Positions 9,415 through 17,827 of a DNA stretch of 64,000 nt are shown piece after piece; the stretch's first letter is position 1; each line of letters starts with the position of its first letter. The position numbers were made by a program, and so were the translations under genes. Below the pieces are notes generated by a model. That model was not told the DNA's origin, did no database searches, and saw nothing but the letters and a program-made list of their open reading frames with translations. This stretch comes from Leptotrichia sp. oral taxon 215 str. W9775 (lineage in GTDB: Bacteria > Fusobacteriota > Fusobacteriia > Fusobacteriales > Leptotrichiaceae), in assembly GCF_000469505.1 (NCBI RefSeq), contig NZ_KI272842.1, positions 1-64,000 on the forward strand, read 5' to 3'.

Positions 9415-10413
9415 ATGAACAGGAAGGATGAGCATATAAAATATGCATTAAAATATGAAAGTGCAGGTAACAGTTTCGATGATATGGAACTGATACAATG
9501 CTCCATACCGGAATACAATCTGGATGAAATAGATTTATCTGTCAATTTTGCAGAGAATACATTCGAATATCCTTTTTTTATAAATGCAATGACAGGTGGA
9601 AGTAAAAAAGGAAAAGAAATAAACAGGAAACTTGCAAAAGTTGCAAAGGAATGCAATATCCTTTTTGTTACAGGTTCGTATAGTGCAGCCTTGAAAAATC
9701 CTGATGACGACTCATTTGAAGTGGTAAGGAAAGAAAATAAGGGACTTCTTCTTGGAACAAATATTGGAGCGGATAAAAACTATACGGCAGGAATGAAGGC
9801 TGTGGAAGATTTGAATCCGTTATTTTTACAGATACATGTTAATCTTATGCAGGAACTTATAATGCCTGAAGGAAGTAGAAACTTCAATGAATGGGAGAAA
9901 AATATATCAAATTTTGTAAAAAATATAAAAGTTCCAATGATTTTAAAGGAAGTAGGCTTTGGAATGAGTCCTGAAACAGTAAAAAAAGGTATGGAGCTTG
10001 GAATAAAAACATTTGATATAAGCGGAAGAGGAGGGACAAGCTTTGCCTATATTGAAAATATGAGGGGGGAAAATAGATTTTCCTACCTTAATGAATGGGG
10101 ACAGAGTACAGTATCGTGTCTTCTTGGATTAAAAGATTATATCGATAAGGCTGAAATAATAGCAAGTGGAGGGGTAAGACATCCTCTTGACATTATAAAG
10201 GCTCTTGTACTGGGAGCAAAGGCAGTAGGGCTTTCAGGAACAATGCTTCGTCTTGCAGAAAATAATTCCACTGAAGAAATAATAGAAATAGTAAACAGCT
10301 GGAAGGAAGAATGCAGAATGATAATGTGCGCCTTAAATGCTAAAAATGTAAAGGAACTTCAGAATGTAAAGTATGTTCTGTATGGTAAGACAAAGGAGTT
10401 TTATTTAAAATAA
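9415..10413 (+). CDS. fni: type 2 isopentenyl-diphosphate isomerase
   Basis: An FMN- and NADPH-dependent isomerase interconverting IPP and DMAPP, of the TIM-barrel Fni/Idi2 type rather than the metal-dependent Idi1. The N-terminal RKDEHI (residues 3-8) and INAMTGGS (56-63) are diagnostic. A glycine-rich flavin-binding stretch, DISGRGGTSFA, lies near residue 200, followed by IIASGGVRHPLD. Its 332 residues are typical. A strong GGGAGGAG precedes the ATG by 8 bp. It completes the mevalonate-to-DMAPP set in this operon. Confidence 0.95.
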   Translation: MNRKDEHIKYALKYESAGNSFDDMELIQCSIPEYNLDEIDLSVNFAENTFEYPFFINAMTGGSKKGKEINRKLAKVAKECNILFVTGSYSAALKNPDDDSFEVVRKENKGLLLGTNIGADKNYTAGMKAVEDLNPLFLQIHVNLMQELIMPEGSRNFNEWEKNISNFVKNIKVPMILKEVGFGMSPETVKKGMELGIKTFDISGRGGTSFAYIENMRGENRFSYLNEWGQSTVSCLLGLKDYIDKAEIIASGGVRHPLDIIKALVLGAKAVGLSGTMLRLAENNSTEEIIEIVNSWKEECRMIMCALNAKNVKELQNVKYVLYGKTKEFYLK

Positions 10414-10448
10414 AAAAATAGAAAATATTGTATGAAAAAGGTAAAATT

Positions 10449-10754
10449 ATGAGGAACTTTAAAATTATGATAAGTATTTTTATGTTGGCAGTGTCCTTTG
10501 CAAGTATGTCTGCTGCAAAGAAATCTACTGTTAGAAAAACATCAGGAAAGAAAACAACTGTAAAGAAAGTTGTAAAAAAGGAAGAAGAAAAGTCACCGAT
10601 GATTGGAATGTCAAATCCAGCATCAGTTTATTGTGTAGAGCAAGGTGGAGAGTCAATTCTTGTAAGAAGTAAAAAGGGAGATTTTGGAATTTGTAAGCTG
10701 AAAGATGGAACAGCAGTGGAAGAATGGGAATATTACAGAGAAAATAACAAATAA
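10449..10754 (+). CDS. secreted DUF333-family protein
   Basis: A small exported protein of unknown function. ATG 10449 is chosen over an upstream TTG at 10428 because the product then begins with a good signal peptide (MRNFKIMISIFMLAVSFASM, cut near AAK). A basic Lys/Thr-rich linker follows. The C-terminal 45 residues, NPASVYCVEQGGE then GDFGICKLKDG and EEWEYYREN, match the DUF333 pattern (two Cys, EEW...R) found in small periplasmic or envelope proteins sometimes called putative hemolysins. Two conserved cysteines could form a disulfide. It is the last gene of the isoprenoid operon and is followed by a terminator. Confidence 0.75.
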   Translation: MRNFKIMISIFMLAVSFASMSAAKKSTVRKTSGKKTTVKKVVKKEEEKSPMIGMSNPASVYCVEQGGESILVRSKKGDFGICKLKDGTAVEEWEYYRENNK

Positions 10755-10770
10755 GGAATAGAAAAATAAT

Positions 10771-10832
10771 ATAAAAAATAGAGTGTAGAAATACGAATCA
10801 GTTGCTATGTATTTTATAACTCTATTTTTTAT
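10771..10832 (+). terminator. operon terminator
   Basis: A 14-bp perfect inverted repeat (ATAAAAAATAGAGT at 10771-10784, its complement at 10819-10832) forms a hairpin with a 34-nt loop and an A/T-rich tail. It lies 16 bp after the DUF333 gene. The stem is AT-rich but long, and it could act in both directions. Confidence 0.65.
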
Positions 10833-10854
10833 TATAATGAAAATAGTTTATTAT

Positions 10855-11035
10855 TTAACCTAAATTCCCAAAAAATTATACATATGAAACATATTAACTT
10901 AGTAAAATTAAATCTTTCAGAGATTTCTGCAAAAAATAAAATATGTATAATTAAACATAACATCAATTTTTAGATGGCTTGTAAATTAAGACTTTGAGGT
11001 ATCCTATGTATAAAAATCTGGGAATTTAGGATTAA
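10855..11035. repeat. MITE-like element with terminal inverted repeats
   Basis: The two ends of this 181-bp non-coding stretch are inverted copies. The left end reads TTAACCTAAATTCCCA, then a few bases, then TTATACATA. The right end, read on the minus strand, gives TTAATCCTAAATTCCCA, then TTTTTATACATA. About 28 bp match with small gaps, and both ends carry TTAA at their border. No ORF lies inside. Terminal inverted repeats bounding a short gene-free segment between a conserved operon and an AT-rich resistance cluster suggest a miniature transposable element. This is inference, because no second copy is visible in the window. Confidence 0.6.
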
Positions 11036-11068
11036 ATTACCCTAATTGAAAAATCCGACTAATTTATT

Positions 11069-12532
11069 TTATAAATTTATGAATCTATCTGCAACTTTCT
11101 TATTAAATAATTCATCATGTTCAACAAACAATAATGTCGGTCTGTAATTTAATATCAATTCTTCTATTTGTATTCTACTCATAATATCTATAAAGTTCAA
11201 AGGTTCATCCCAAATATACAAATGTGCCTTTTCACAGAGACTTGCTGTTATTAAAATTTTCTTTTTCTGACCTTCACTGTAATCTGAGATATCCTTTTCA
11301 AACTGTAAGCTGTTAAAACCCATTTTACTCAGTATTGATAGAAATAATGTTTTATCTATCTGTTTTTCTTCAATGTATTCAAACAAATTCCCTTTTAAAT
11401 CGGAAGTATCCTGAGAAACATAAGAAATTTTTAAATTTTTTGCACAATAAATATTTCCTGTGTATTTAACATTTTTTCCTATTATCAATTTCAAAATTGT
11501 TGATTTTCCGGATCCGTTTTTTCCTGTCAGAGAAATAATTTCTCCCTGATTAATTTTAAAATTTATATCTCTACAGATTAATCTGTTATTGTAAAATAAT
11601 GAGACGTTTTTAAATTCAATTAATCTTTTGCTGTGAAATATTAAGGGACTTAACTTCAATTTTTCATCTATGTCAATATTGTGAAGTAATTGGGATTTTT
11701 CTTCTATTAATCTATCACTTCTTTTTTCTATTGATTTTGCTCTTTTCATCATTTTGGCAGCCATATGTCCGATATATCCTTTATCTCCCATTCCGAGATT
11801 TTTTGTTTTTTCTACCTTATCGGACCAGACAGCAACTCTTTTTGAGGATTTTACAAGACGTTTTATCTCCTTTTTCAGTTTCCTATTCTGATATATTTCC
11901 AGTTCATCCTGTTGCCGTTTATTTTTTTCCCATGTTGAAAAATTCCCTTTTTGAATTTCAATATTTGTTTTATTAATTGAAAGTATATGATCAATACAGC
12001 TGTCTAAAAGATTTCTGTCATGTGAAACGAGAATAAAGCTTTTCTTTCCCTTCAAGTATCTGCTCACAATTTTTCTTGCATTTATATCAAGATGATTTGT
12101 AGGTTCATCTATTAGTAAAAAATTATTCTCTTTTAAAAATAAAGCTGCCAATAGTACTTTTGTTTTTTCTCCGCTTGATAAAAGAAAAAATTGATGATTA
12201 ATTATGTCTTCCTCTATTTCTAAAAGTGAAAATTCTTTCAAAAATTTCCATTCTTCACAATCAGGGCAAATTTCCCTTAAAATTTCCATAGTGCTAAGTT
12301 TTTCATTTTTTACTTCATAAGGAAAATATTCAAATGTAACATTTGATGAAACAGTCCCTCTATAATTATATTTCCCCATTAAAATATTCAGAAAAGTTGT
12401 TTTTCCTTTTCCGTTTCTTCCTATAAATCCTAATTTCCAATCCGTATCTATTTGAAAGCTGACATTTTCAAAAATCATTTCATAATTATTATCATAGGAA
12501 AAAGATAAATTTGATATATTAATTAATGACAT
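11069..12532 (-). CDS. Lsa-like ABC-F ribosomal protection protein
   Basis: A soluble protein with two ATPase domains and no membrane segment. First Walker A GRNGKGKTT at residues 38-46, signature LSSGEKTK at 118-125 and Walker B IDEPTNHLD at 141-149. A charged linker spans about 155-300. Second Walker A GKNGSGKST is at 337-345 and second Walker B WDEPLNFID at 441-449. The opening MSLINISNLSFSYD, the linker and WDEPLN resemble Lsa/Vga-type antibiotic-resistance ABC-F proteins, which displace lincosamides, streptogramin A and pleuromutilins from ribosomes. The substrate range cannot be read from sequence. AAAGGA precedes the ATG. It is the last gene of a minus-strand cluster with two ABC exporter halves. 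Confidence 0.85.
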   Translation of the reverse strand: MSLINISNLSFSYDNNYEMIFENVSFQIDTDWKLGFIGRNGKGKTTFLNILMGKYNYRGTVSSNVTFEYFPYEVKNEKLSTMEILREICPDCEEWKFLKEFSLLEIEEDIINHQFFLLSSGEKTKVLLAALFLKENNFLLIDEPTNHLDINARKIVSRYLKGKKSFILVSHDRNLLDSCIDHILSINKTNIEIQKGNFSTWEKNKRQQDELEIYQNRKLKKEIKRLVKSSKRVAVWSDKVEKTKNLGMGDKGYIGHMAAKMMKRAKSIEKRSDRLIEEKSQLLHNIDIDEKLKLSPLIFHSKRLIEFKNVSLFYNNRLICRDINFKINQGEIISLTGKNGSGKSTILKLIIGKNVKYTGNIYCAKNLKISYVSQDTSDLKGNLFEYIEEKQIDKTLFLSILSKMGFNSLQFEKDISDYSEGQKKKILITASLCEKAHLYIWDEPLNFIDIMSRIQIEELILNYRPTLLFVEHDELFNKKVADRFINL

Positions 12533-12648
12533 ATTTTTCCTTTCTTTTATTTAAAACTTATTTATATTACATATTTAATTTATTTTTATAATCATCATCT
12601 GTTATTTCTTTTAATTTTCATATTTACCATAACTATAAACTATTTCGT

Positions 12649-14355
12649 TTACTCTTCTTTAAAATAATCCTCTATTTTATAAAGCTCATCAAAACTTCCT
12701 TTTACTTCTATTTTTCCTTCCTTAAGAATTATAATTTTAGAGGCATATGGAAGTATTTCACGACTGTGTGTGCTCATTAATATAGTTTTATTTTTCATTT
12801 TTTTTAATTCTTCCATTATTTTTCTCTCATTTTTCTTATCCAATGAGGACGTTATTTCATCAAAAAGAAATACACATGTATCTTTAGCCAATGCTCTTGC
12901 AATACATATTCTTTGTATCTGTCCTCCTGATAAAGCCGTTCCTTCTTCTCCAATTACTGTTTTTATCCCGTTACATAACTCTTCAACTTCTTTATGCATA
13001 TTTACTTTTTTTAGAATTCTGCCTATTTCATCATTTGAAATATCACTTTTTCCGATTCTTATATTATCCTCTATACTGAAATCAAACAAAACTTCATTTT
13101 GAGATACGTAAGATACATTATCTCTAATAAAACTTTCGGAAACATCTTTAACTACTTCCTTTCCCAAAAGAAAATATTTTCCGTCATAATTTTCCATAAA
13201 TCCGGAAAGAATTTTGAGTAATGTACTCTTTCCACTTCCACTTTTTCCTATTATGGCTACAGTTTCTCCTTCCAAAACGGAAAATGAAATATCGTCAAGC
13301 ACCTTATTTTTCCCATAAAAAGCCGTTAAATTTTTAATTTCCAATGCTATTTTACTATTTGTTATTTCCACATTCTCTTTGCTCTGATCTTTTTTCACTT
13401 TCAAACTTTCTGTATTTAATAAATCACTTATTTTATTTACTTCATTTTTTGATGACTTTATTTTGCAATATGACTCGCTAAACTCTGTCATAAATATAAT
13501 CATGTTTTGAGTGAACTGTATTAAAAATGCAGTTTTTCCGATTTCCGAAGAACCTGTCGAAACTAATATTAATCCTATATAAATAGGAATTATCTCACAC
13601 AAGTAGCACAATAAATTATTAAAAATTTCATGTTCCATAAAAGTTTTTTCATATTTCAACTGATTTTTTACTATTCCATCGTTAAATTCCAGAACATTTC
13701 GAATATACATTTCTTCTAGACCGAAACTTCTGATTTCTCTTATTCCTGAAATAGCCTGACTCAAATAAGAATTGCTTTTATTTGTTATTTCTAAAAAAAC
13801 CGTTTTTTCCATACCCATTTTTGAATAAAAAAATATATGAGTAATTGCCGATGCCAAAACTGTTAATGTGTATAATATTCCTGTTATAATATCTACATTA
13901 AAAATTACTACTAAAAAAAGTAAAAGTAATATAAAAGAAGAAAAAAAACTATAAATCCATCTTGATAAAATTTCCGTAACAATTTCCACATTTTGCAAAA
14001 TATTTGACAGATATTCCGAAGTATTTCCTTGAATTTTCTTTGAATTGTGTAGTGCTTCATTTACTTTAACATATAAATCCGATTTTATAAGCATTTCTAA
14101 ATTAGGCATAAAATATAATTCCATTAAATTTATTATAAATTTAAAAATTAAAACTGAAATCAGATATAATACAGGAAAAGCAAAATAATTTAAGCTTTTT
14201 GCCATATTTACATAAAATTTCTCCAGTAAAAGAGCAGATAAATAAGAACCTGAAAACACAAAAATTGTTAACAACAACTGCATTTTTAACATTTTTTTTC
14301 TACTTGGCAACTTATTTATTATACCTAAAACTTTTAATAACATCATATTTTTCAT
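12649..14355 (-). CDS. ABC exporter half-transporter
   Basis: A type IV (exporter-fold) half-transporter. The N-terminal membrane domain has about six hydrophobic spans (residues about 25-290). A cytosolic ATPase domain follows: Walker A GKSGSGKST 370-378, signature LSGGQ 475-479, Walker B VFLFDE 495-500. All catalytic motifs are intact. Its 568 residues are usual for one half of a dimer. The adjacent upstream gene is a second half-transporter, now broken, so a former heterodimer is likely; this half might work as a homodimer or not at all. The substrate is unknown; the ABC-F neighbour suggests a drug or peptide. AAGGAG lies 11 bp before the start. Confidence 0.85.
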   Translation of the reverse strand: MKNMMLLKVLGIINKLPSRKKMLKMQLLLTIFVFSGSYLSALLLEKFYVNMAKSLNYFAFPVLYLISVLIFKFIINLMELYFMPNLEMLIKSDLYVKVNEALHNSKKIQGNTSEYLSNILQNVEIVTEILSRWIYSFFSSFILLLLFLVVIFNVDIITGILYTLTVLASAITHIFFYSKMGMEKTVFLEITNKSNSYLSQAISGIREIRSFGLEEMYIRNVLEFNDGIVKNQLKYEKTFMEHEIFNNLLCYLCEIIPIYIGLILVSTGSSEIGKTAFLIQFTQNMIIFMTEFSESYCKIKSSKNEVNKISDLLNTESLKVKKDQSKENVEITNSKIALEIKNLTAFYGKNKVLDDISFSVLEGETVAIIGKSGSGKSTLLKILSGFMENYDGKYFLLGKEVVKDVSESFIRDNVSYVSQNEVLFDFSIEDNIRIGKSDISNDEIGRILKKVNMHKEVEELCNGIKTVIGEEGTALSGGQIQRICIARALAKDTCVFLFDEITSSLDKKNERKIMEELKKMKNKTILMSTHSREILPYASKIIILKEGKIEVKGSFDELYKIEDYFKEE

Positions 14356-14459
14356 TTTAATGGTAACTCCTTGTTTACTTTATTTAAAAATTTGAAAAAT
14401 AATATCTTTATACCATTTATTATATATACTTCAAAGAATCTTCTTCTTCAATTTTATCT

Positions 14460-16105
14460 TTATTTTATAATAAATAGTTTATCAGCTCTCTCAATAAAAG
14501 ATAAACTGTGTGATGATATGATAAATGTTGTATTTTTTCTCATTTTTTCCACTATATCAATAATTTTTTTTTCTGTTTTATGATCAAGAGAAGACGTAGG
14601 TTCATCCAGAAAAAGGATTTCAGGTTTTCTTAAACAGGCTCTTGCAATAGAAAGCCTCCTGATTTCTCATCCAGACAATGAATGTGTATTTTTTTCTCCA
14701 ATTACTGTTTCATAACCTTTGTCCAGTTTCATTATCGAATTATGAATATCAAATAATTTACATATTTCAACTACTTTTTCGATATCTATTTCTTTTGAAC
14801 CTAAAGTCAAATTATTTAATATTGTATCTATAAATAGAAAATCATGTTGTCCTACATATAAAATTTTATCTTTAAAATTATTTTTTATATACATTTTTTT
14901 TCATCTGTATTTAAATAGTATATAACCTCACCTTTTTCAACCGGGTATATTCCCGATAGCAAATGCAGTAATGTAGTTTTACCACTACCGCTTTTTCCTG
15001 TTATTACATTTATTTTTTTGTTATAAATATTTATATTTATATTATTTAGAAAAAAATTTTTTTCTTTCGAATAAGAAAAAGAAATATTCTTTCCTGATAT
15101 TATAATATCTTTATCATCCTGTAATTCAATTTTTTTTAATTTTATAAAACATTTATTTTCATTAAGATTTATCAACTCATTTAATCTTTTTACCGAAGCT
15201 TTCATCTCATGATACTTCAATATAAAATTAGGAAAATAATCTAAAAAATTTGAAACATAACTTCTGAATAAACCGAATGTTACAAATGTACCTAATGTTA
15301 TGTTTTTATTATAGATTAATATTACTCCGACTATATAATGTATAATAACAGGAAGATAATTAATCACTGTCAGAAAATTCTCTTTTTTTATTATTATTCT
15401 GTTATTCTTTTTATTTTCTGAATATATATCTTTTAGCGAATTTTCAAAGCGTTTCTTTATAAAAAAATCTGCTTTGTATATTTTTATTGTCTGCATTAAC
15501 CTCAAAATATTTTCCAGTATATTTGCTATTTTTCCATAATATTCGTCCATTAAATAAAAATTCTTTTCCATAGAATCATTTATTTTTACATTTATCATAA
15601 TTATAAACGGAAGTAAAAAAAATTCTAAAACAGCTAATTCTCTGCTTATTATAAATGCAATTAAAACTGCACTTACTCCAATAACCATTCTCCGAACAAA
15701 AATATACAGTATGTCCGAAAAAAAATAATTTATATTATTCAAATTTTTTGTTAATCTTAAATGTATATCTCCTGTTTCAAATCTGTCTATATCTGGCACA
15801 GAAGCATTTAAAACAGATTTTACTATTTCTTCTCTGAGAATTTCTATTCTTTTAATGAACATTATTCTTTGAAAATATGGAGCAAAAACACTACTTAACC
15901 ATTGTACTGTAAAACATAAAGCTATTGTAATAGCAAGTTTATTTACCATTATTTTATTAGAAGAGCCTATTGTTATTACATCTATAGCTTTCCCTTCATA
16001 AAATGCAAGACCTGTTGAAGAAAGACCTTCAAAAATTATCAGGATAACTGTAAAAATTATTGAATATGCCGATGGAATAAGTATTTTTTTTGTATTTTTA
16101 TTCAT
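14460..16105 (-). pseudogene. broken second ABC exporter half
   Basis: This was a half-transporter like its neighbour. The membrane domain and Walker A (GKSGSGKTT) are read to residue 406. Frame is then lost in a run of eight A residues near 14894; one more A would restore it. The ATPase domain continues (ILYVGQHDFLF... VIGEKNTHSLSG) to an in-frame TGA at 14667-14669. That stop replaces the second Gly of the LSGGE signature (GGA to TGA is one change). Beyond the stop the frame stays open through EIRRLSIARACLRKP, Walker B ILFLDEPTSSLD and the H-loop, to a TAA at 14460. Two independent lesions in otherwise well conserved sequence indicate recent inactivation. Confidence 0.88.
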
Positions 16106-16332
16106 TTAATTTAAAACTCCTAAGTTATATAAATTTCTTGAATTCTGCTATACGGACCTCCGTAAGAGACTCTCAAATGATTCTGTCCTTTTTTATTTAT
16201 TTTTTTGGAGAATAATCAACAACTATTTATTTCATTCTATCAGTTTATAAATAGAAATACAATAATTAATTTTTATTTTAATTTCAAAGTATAAAATAGG
16301 CTCTATAATATATATGGGGGTGGAAAAAGAAT
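16106..16332 (-). promoter_or_regulatory. leader of ABC cluster with tandem palindromes
   Basis: There is no gene in this stretch. About 46 bp before the first ATG of the minus-strand cluster lie two adjacent dyads: TACGGACCTCCGTA (16151-16164, perfect except for a 2-nt centre) and GAGACTCTC (16166-16174). They are GC-rich islands in a very AT-rich leader. They could be operators for a repressor or short RNA hairpins in the 5' leader. AGGAG lies 11 bp before the ATG at 16105. No clear -35/-10 pair was identified. Confidence 0.45.
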
Positions 16333-16399
16333 AAAAAAATCTATATTTCAAATTATCTAAATTGCAAAATTTAAATAAATTAAGAAATATAGTTTTTTT
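16333..16399 (-). terminator. dps terminator
   Basis: Inverted repeats (left arm 16333-16349 with CTATATTTC, right arm 16384-16399 with GAAATATAG) are flanked on both sides by runs of A and T. The structure can end transcription in either direction. It lies 32 bp past the dps stop codon on the minus strand. Confidence 0.65.
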
Positions 16400-16431
16400 G
16401 TTACACTTTGTATGGTTTAATTCAAATTATA

Positions 16432-16875
16432 TTAGATTTCTTTAAGGTAAGCATTTAACATCCAAAGATTTTTTTCATAATTAGATATGTATTCATCTAC
16501 CATTGCTGATGTTCCATAGTCATTTTCTTCATCTGCAGCTACTTTAATTTCTTTTACAAGGTTTAGCATAGCTTCGAATTCAGCTTTTACAGAAACTAAA
16601 ACTTCATGTACCCCAATTTCTTTATTTTCAGCTTCTTTAATTGTAGTTAATTCTAAATAATCCTTTAATGTACCGTATGGTCTTCCCCCGATTGAAAGTA
16701 TTCTTTCAGCTACATCATCTATCTGTCCATTAAGGTCATCATAGAATTCTTCTAATTTACTGTGGATAGTAAAGAATCCTTTTCCTACTACGTTCCAGTG
16801 ATAATTTTGTACCTTTCTGTATAATACGTTTAGATTTACTAGATATAAGTTTAATTTTTCTACTGTTTTGCTCAT
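16432..16875 (-). CDS. dps: Dps-family ferritin-like protein
   Basis: A DNA-protecting mini-ferritin that oxidises Fe(II) with hydrogen peroxide and stores iron in a dodecamer. The ferroxidase ligands are visible: NYHWNVVG (His26), then HSKLEEFYDDLNGQIDDVAERIL, the classic Dps pattern. Its 147 residues are standard, with no long basic tail, so strong DNA binding is not evident. It has its own promoter, reading against nothing and following the zinc operon on the same strand. TAGGAGG lies 8 bp before the ATG. Confidence 0.94.
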   Translation of the reverse strand: MSKTVEKLNLYLVNLNVLYRKVQNYHWNVVGKGFFTIHSKLEEFYDDLNGQIDDVAERILSIGGRPYGTLKDYLELTTIKEAENKEIGVHEVLVSVKAEFEAMLNLVKEIKVAADEENDYGTSAMVDEYISNYEKNLWMLNAYLKEI

Positions 16876-16954
16876 TGTAATTACCTCCTAAATAAAATTA
16901 TTTCAATTTTGCAATCTTTACAACTGATTACTATTTTGTATTAATTACAAATTT

Positions 16955-16983
16955 ATTATAATATAAAATATAAAAGATGTCAA
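16955..16983 (-). promoter_or_regulatory. dps promoter with AT-rich dyad
   Basis: A perfect TTGACA (minus strand, 16978-16983) and TATAAT (16955-16960) are separated by 17 bp. The -35 box overlaps the znuB stop codon. The -10 lies in an AT-rich near-palindrome (TTATATTATAATAA) that loosely resembles the Fur-family PerR box. PerR control of dps is common, but here it is only a suggestion. Confidence 0.7.
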
Positions 16984-17816
16984 TACTTTTTTGCAAAAAA
17001 TGAAAAAAGTTTTACTATGACCAGTAAAATAGTCAATGAAACAATAATCGAAGGTCCTGATGGAATATTGAAGATGTATGAAAAATACAGCCCAAACAGA
17101 ATTCCAAGAAAGGAAAAAAATACAGATAAAAACAGTATTGATGAATATTTCCTTGCAATAATCGAAGCAGTAGCCTGAGGTATTGTAAGGATTGAGATTA
17201 TCAGTATGATTCCTATTGTTTTTATATTTATGATAATGGCAGAAGAAACAAGTACAATCATAAAATAATTTATGAAGGTAACAGGTATGCCATATATTCT
17301 ATAAAAGTTTTCATCAAAGCTTGAATAAACTATACCTTTATAAAATACAATGAAAAAAACTATTGTTATGCTGTTCAGGGCAACTAACAAAATTATATTC
17401 AGTTTATTTGATAAAAGTATATTTCCAAAAAGGTAGGTAGACATATCAGCCTGATATCCAGGAGTCATAAAGGAAAAAATAATTCCCACTGCCATTCCAA
17501 GAGACATCATAATACCAATACCAAGGTCACTGTCTACATTAAAAAAATCCTTTAAAACAAGTATTAGTATACCTGAAAAGATTGAAAATATCAGTCCAAA
17601 AATTAATGGATCTTTCACTTCCAATCTAAAAAAGTAAATTAAAAATATTCCAATTCCAATTCCTCCATAGGAAGCATGACTGATGCTTGACGATATAAAC
17701 ACCATTTTTTTATTCACAATATATGTACCGATTATACCGCAGCATATACTGGAAAGCAGTCCAACAATCAGTGCATTCTGCATGAAGGAATATTTAAAAA
17801 TTTCCAGAAAGTTCAT
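16980..17816 (-). CDS. znuB: zinc ABC transporter permease
   Basis: An ABC-3 family membrane permease of the ZnuB/AdcB type, with about eight to nine hydrophobic spans over 278 residues. The segment ISSSISHASYGGIGIGIFL near residues 37-55 corresponds to the conserved SLSHASLPG-like region of metal permeases. It is the third gene of znuA-znuC-znuB on the minus strand, 11 bp after the ATPase gene. Metal specificity (zinc rather than manganese) is inferred from the His-rich loop of the binding protein, not from this sequence. Confidence 0.88.
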   Translation of the reverse strand: MNFLEIFKYSFMQNALIVGLLSSICCGIIGTYIVNKKMVFISSSISHASYGGIGIGIFLIYFFRLEVKDPLIFGLIFSIFSGILILVLKDFFNVDSDLGIGIMMSLGMAVGIIFSFMTPGYQADMSTYLFGNILLSNKLNIILLVALNSITIVFFIVFYKGIVYSSFDENFYRIYGIPVTFINYFMIVLVSSAIIINIKTIGIILIISILTIPQATASIIARKYSSILFLSVFFSFLGILFGLYFSYIFNIPSGPSIIVSLTILLVIVKLFSFFAKKY

Positions 17817-17827
17817 TTTTCCCCCTT

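Noticed and set aside
12533..12648. Possible leader peptide and attenuator before the ABC-F gene
   Set aside because: Two tiny frames (11 and 7 codons on the minus strand) exist, but neither has a ribosome binding site and no terminator hairpin was seen, so drug-dependent attenuation is unsupported.
14664..14672. TGA in LSG-TGA-E as a recoded glycine codon
   Set aside because: UGA is read as Gly in some candidate-phylum bacteria, but here many genes end in TGA (for example the short frame at 35796 and znuB), and the same gene also has a frameshift, so pseudogene decay is the simpler reading.
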